Source: an uncultured Paracoccaceae bacterium
Lineage (GTDB): Bacteria > Pseudomonadota > Alphaproteobacteria > Rhodobacterales > Rhodobacteraceae
NCBI GenBank assembly: GCA_937872465.1
Contig: CALMSR010000039.1
Coordinates: 62,001 to 126,000 of the forward strand
Length of the DNA stretch: 64,000 nt
Direction: 5' to 3'
Below, in pieces: positions 61,990-64,000 of this stretch. Every line of letters starts with the position of its first letter. Within the stretch, counting starts at the first letter, position 1. A program made the translations under genes and the position numbers. The notes below the pieces were generated by a model, which ran no database searches, was not told where the DNA came from, and was given only the letters and a program-made list of their open reading frames with translations.

Positions 61990-62703
61990 ATGAATTTCTT
62001 CCTGTTCCAGGTCTATCCCTACATCGCCCTGACCGTGCTCGCGCTGGGCTCGATCGCGCGCTACGAGACCGATCCCTTCACCTGGAAGTCGTCCTCGAGC
62101 CAGCTTTTGCGGCGACGCCAGCTGCTGCTCGGCTCGATCCTCTTCCATGTGGGCGTGCTGATCGTCTTCTTCGGTCATCTCGTCGGGCTCCTGACGCCGA
62201 TCGGCATCTTCGATGCGCTGGGCATCGGCCATACCTTCAAGCAGCTCCTGGCGATGATCGTCGGTGGCGTCGCGGGCGCCTTCGCGCTGGCCGGCGGGGT
62301 GATCCTGCTCCATCGCCGCCTCTACGACCCGCGCATCCGGGCGACCTCGAGCTTCGCCGACATCGGCATCCTGGCCCTGCTCGACCTCCAGCTCGTGCTC
62401 GGTCTCCTGACGATCGTCGTGTCGGCCCAGCACCTCGACGGCGGGGAGATGGTCCGCTTCATGGGATGGACGCAGGCGATCTTCACCTTCCGCACCGACG
62501 CCTGGCTGCTGGTGGCGGAGGCCTCGTGGATCTTCAAGCTCCACATCTTCCTGGGCCTGACGATCTTCCTGCTCTTCCCCTTCACCCGGCTGGTGCACAT
62601 GCTGTCCGTGCCGGTGCGCTACCTCTGGCGGCCCGGATACCAGATCGTGCGCTCGCGCAAGGCCGACCCGGCGTCGGCGGCGCGGCCGCATCCCGCGGAG
62701 TGA
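61990..62703 (+). CDS. narI: Respiratory nitrate reductase subunit gamma
   Basis: The 237-residue membrane anchor has five helices and four heme-ligating histidines: LFHVGVLIVFFGH in helix two, and FKLHIFLGLTIFLLFPFTRLVH in helix five. It oxidises quinol on the periplasmic side and feeds electrons to NarH. The ATG at 61990 follows GGAGG. Confidence 0.95.
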   Translation: MNFFLFQVYPYIALTVLALGSIARYETDPFTWKSSSSQLLRRRQLLLGSILFHVGVLIVFFGHLVGLLTPIGIFDALGIGHTFKQLLAMIVGGVAGAFALAGGVILLHRRLYDPRIRATSSFADIGILALLDLQLVLGLLTIVVSAQHLDGGEMVRFMGWTQAIFTFRTDAWLLVAEASWIFKLHIFLGLTIFLLFPFTRLVHMLSVPVRYLWRPGYQIVRSRKADPASAARPHPAE

Positions 62704-62707
62704 GCGG

Positions 62708-63505
62708 ATGCGCTTCCCCCTGCAGCCGGACGTGTTGGTCAATGCCGAGCGGATCCCCGCGCGGCTGATCGCGGCGGAAGCCCAGAACCATGCCGCGCCG
62801 CCCGGCAAGCCCGGCCATGCCTGGCGGGCGGCGGCCCGCGCCCTCGCCCTGCGCGCGCTCCTGCTGCAGGAGGCGCGGCGCCTCGGCCTCGAGCCTGAGC
62901 CGCGGGACCTCGGCGCCGGCCGTCGGGAGGTGCCCGAAGAGGCGCTGATCCGCGCCGTCATCGAGCGGCGCATGCAGCCGGTCCCGCCCGACGAGGACGC
63001 CTGCCGCGCGTTCTACGCCCGGCACGAGGCGCATTTCCGCGCGCCAGCCGTCTACGAGGCCTCGCATATCCTGATCGCGGCGCCGGAGGAGGCCGCCGCC
63101 CGCACCCGGGCCGATGCCGCCGCCCGCGCCCTTCTCGGCGTCCTGGCGACGCACCCGCAGGACTTCGAGGACATGGCCCGCCGGCATTCGGACTGCCCGT
63201 CCGGGGCGAACGGTGGCCGCCTCGGCCAGCTCTGCGCCGGCGACACGGCCCCGGAATTCGAAGCGGCCCTCGGCGGTCTCGCCGTGGGAACGATTACCCC
63301 CGAGCCGATCGCGACGCGCTACGGCAGCCACATCGTTCGGCTCGATGCGCGCGAGCGAGGCGCGATCCTGCCCTTCGACCTGGCCCGCCCCCGCATCCGC
63401 GAGACGCTCGAGCGCCTCGCCTGGTCCCATGCCGCGAGATCCCTGGTCGCGGCCCTCCTCGAAGACGCGACCATCACCGGCGTCGATTTCGACCACGCGG
63501 CCTGA
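62708..63505 (+). CDS. PpiC-type peptidyl-prolyl isomerase linked to nar
   Basis: The 265-residue protein has an N-terminal helical region and a parvulin domain (YEASHILIAAPEEA, FEDMARRHSDCPSGANGGRLG, APEFEAALGGL). There is no export signal, so it acts in the cytoplasm, where it may help fold or mature NarGHI. In Paracoccus-like nar operons a similar gene follows narI. It starts 4 bp after narI. Confidence 0.87.
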   Translation: MRFPLQPDVLVNAERIPARLIAAEAQNHAAPPGKPGHAWRAAARALALRALLLQEARRLGLEPEPRDLGAGRREVPEEALIRAVIERRMQPVPPDEDACRAFYARHEAHFRAPAVYEASHILIAAPEEAAARTRADAAARALLGVLATHPQDFEDMARRHSDCPSGANGGRLGQLCAGDTAPEFEAALGGLAVGTITPEPIATRYGSHIVRLDARERGAILPFDLARPRIRETLERLAWSHAARSLVAALLEDATITGVDFDHAA

Positions 63506-63614
63506 GCCCGCGGTGCGCTGATACCGTCTTCGTGTACCCGTGCCTGCCGCGCGCGGGATCGAGGACCGCGGCGAAACGCGGCTCGTCCGCCCCCGATCGA
63601 GCCGCCACCGAGCC

Positions 63615-64000
63615 TCAGATCCTGCCGAAATCGTCGGCGATCCGGACGATGTCGTCCTCCTCGAGATAGGCTCCGGTTTGAACCTCGATGATCTCGACCG
63701 GGATCTTGCCGGGATTGGCCAGGCGGTGGGTACAGCCGAGCGGCAGGTAGACCGATTCGTTTTCGCGCAGAATCAGGACCTCGTCGTCCCTTGTCACCTC
63801 GGCGGTGCCCCGGACCACCACCCAATGCTCGGCCCGGTGATGATGGCGTTGCAGCGACAGCTTCTTGCCGGGTTTCACCAGGATCCGCTTGACCCGGAAC
63901 CGGTCGCCGAGGTCCGTGGTCTGATACCAACCCCAGGGGCGATGCACCCGCGCAGACGTGCATGCCTCCGCGATACCCTCGGCTTCGAGTTCGTTGACCA
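63615..64000 (-). CDS. Mannose-1-phosphate guanylyltransferase/mannose-6-phosphate isomerase, C-terminal fragment
   Basis: The frame is open from the window's right edge to its stop at 63615, so the start of the gene is not included. The last 110 residues form a cupin-type isomerase domain: HRPWGWYQTTDLGDRFRVKR, LQRHHHRAEHWVVVRG, ENESVYLPLGCTHRL. The preceding residues (VNELEAEGIAEACTSARV) match the linker that joins this domain to the guanylyltransferase half in AlgA/ManC-type enzymes, which make GDP-mannose for polysaccharides. A GTG at 63947 could be read as a start, but the upstream homology argues against it. Confidence 0.85.
   Translation of the reverse strand, partial: VNELEAEGIAEACTSARVHRPWGWYQTTDLGDRFRVKRILVKPGKKLSLQRHHHRAEHWVVVRGTAEVTRDDEVLILRENESVYLPLGCTHRLANPGKIPVEIIEVQTGAYLEEDDIVRIADDFGRI

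Noticed and set aside
63615..63947. A stand-alone 110-residue cupin
   Set aside because: The frame continues upstream to the window edge with linker sequence typical of bifunctional ManC/AlgA enzymes, so it is a gene fragment cut by the window.
1..64000. CRISPR arrays, insertion sequences, prophage or plasmid genes
   Set aside because: No regularly spaced repeats, transposases, integrases or phage structural genes were seen.

Overview
The window is GC-rich chromosomal DNA (roughly 70 % G+C by eye) from an alphaproteobacterium, most likely a member of the Rhodobacterales. Three things support this: the gene order (tmk-holB-tatD-MBL, DUF3576-leuS-lptE-holA, DUF4170-waaA-lpxK, DUF2849-sulfite reductase-cysH-DUF934); a tRNA-His with discriminator A and no encoded G-1; and a porin ending in Phe. 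About 62 protein genes, one tRNA and one probable structured RNA are supported. No insertion sequence, prophage or CRISPR array was seen.

Layout. (1) 1-7005: methylamine/betaine-type one-carbon cluster. Two FAD-GcvT dehydrogenases of the dimethylglycine/sarcosine family flank a homocysteine S-methyltransferase in an ATGA-overlapping operon. A BetI-like TetR regulator comes next, then a divergent aminotransferase, with a palindromic operator in the divergent gap. (2) 7323-13223: lipoprotein, penicillin-binding carboxypeptidase, tmk, holB, tatD, a PhnP-like hydrolase and an AEC transporter in one rightward run. (3) 13314-17437: small proteins, ctaD, mmcB and tRNA-His. (4) 17438-25329: a 0.7-kb gap with no gene, an RND efflux pair, ppk2, an SMP-30-like protein and a YggS-type PLP protein. 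(5) 25475-33240: porin with its terminator, then DUF3576-leuS-lptE-holA-GST and an unrecognised protein. (6) 33508-42991: flavoprotein, SDR, tldE/pmbA, an IMPase/CysQ-like enzyme, a TPR protein, DUF4170-waaA-lpxK, and a nitrilase-fold protein lacking the catalytic Cys. (7) 42988-47196: a DUF442 protein and an Lrp regulator divergent from a sulfate-assimilation operon. (8) 47287-52068: PagL-like protein, queuosine-precursor transporter, a stand-alone structured RNA with an 18-codon ORF behind an extreme Shine-Dalgarno sequence, DUF488, an nsrR-truncated hemoglobin operon with an NsrR-like site, MOSC and pyridoxal kinase. (9) 52304-63505: a NarR-like Crp/Fnr regulator divergent from narK(fused)-narGHJI-ppiC, with two FNR-type boxes between them. 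(10) 63615-64000: the C-terminal end of a mannose-1-phosphate guanylyltransferase/mannose-6-phosphate isomerase.

Together the genes describe a facultative bacterium that respires oxygen (ctaD) and nitrate (nar), copes with nitrosative stress (nsrR, globin), reduces sulfate through the APS route, and catabolises N-methylated glycines. The observations most worth following up are the structured RNA at about 48.7 kb, the codon-atypical insertion inside leuS, the nitrilase-fold protein with Ser in place of the catalytic Cys, and the three 7-bp repeats with 11-bp periodicity at 7.1 kb.
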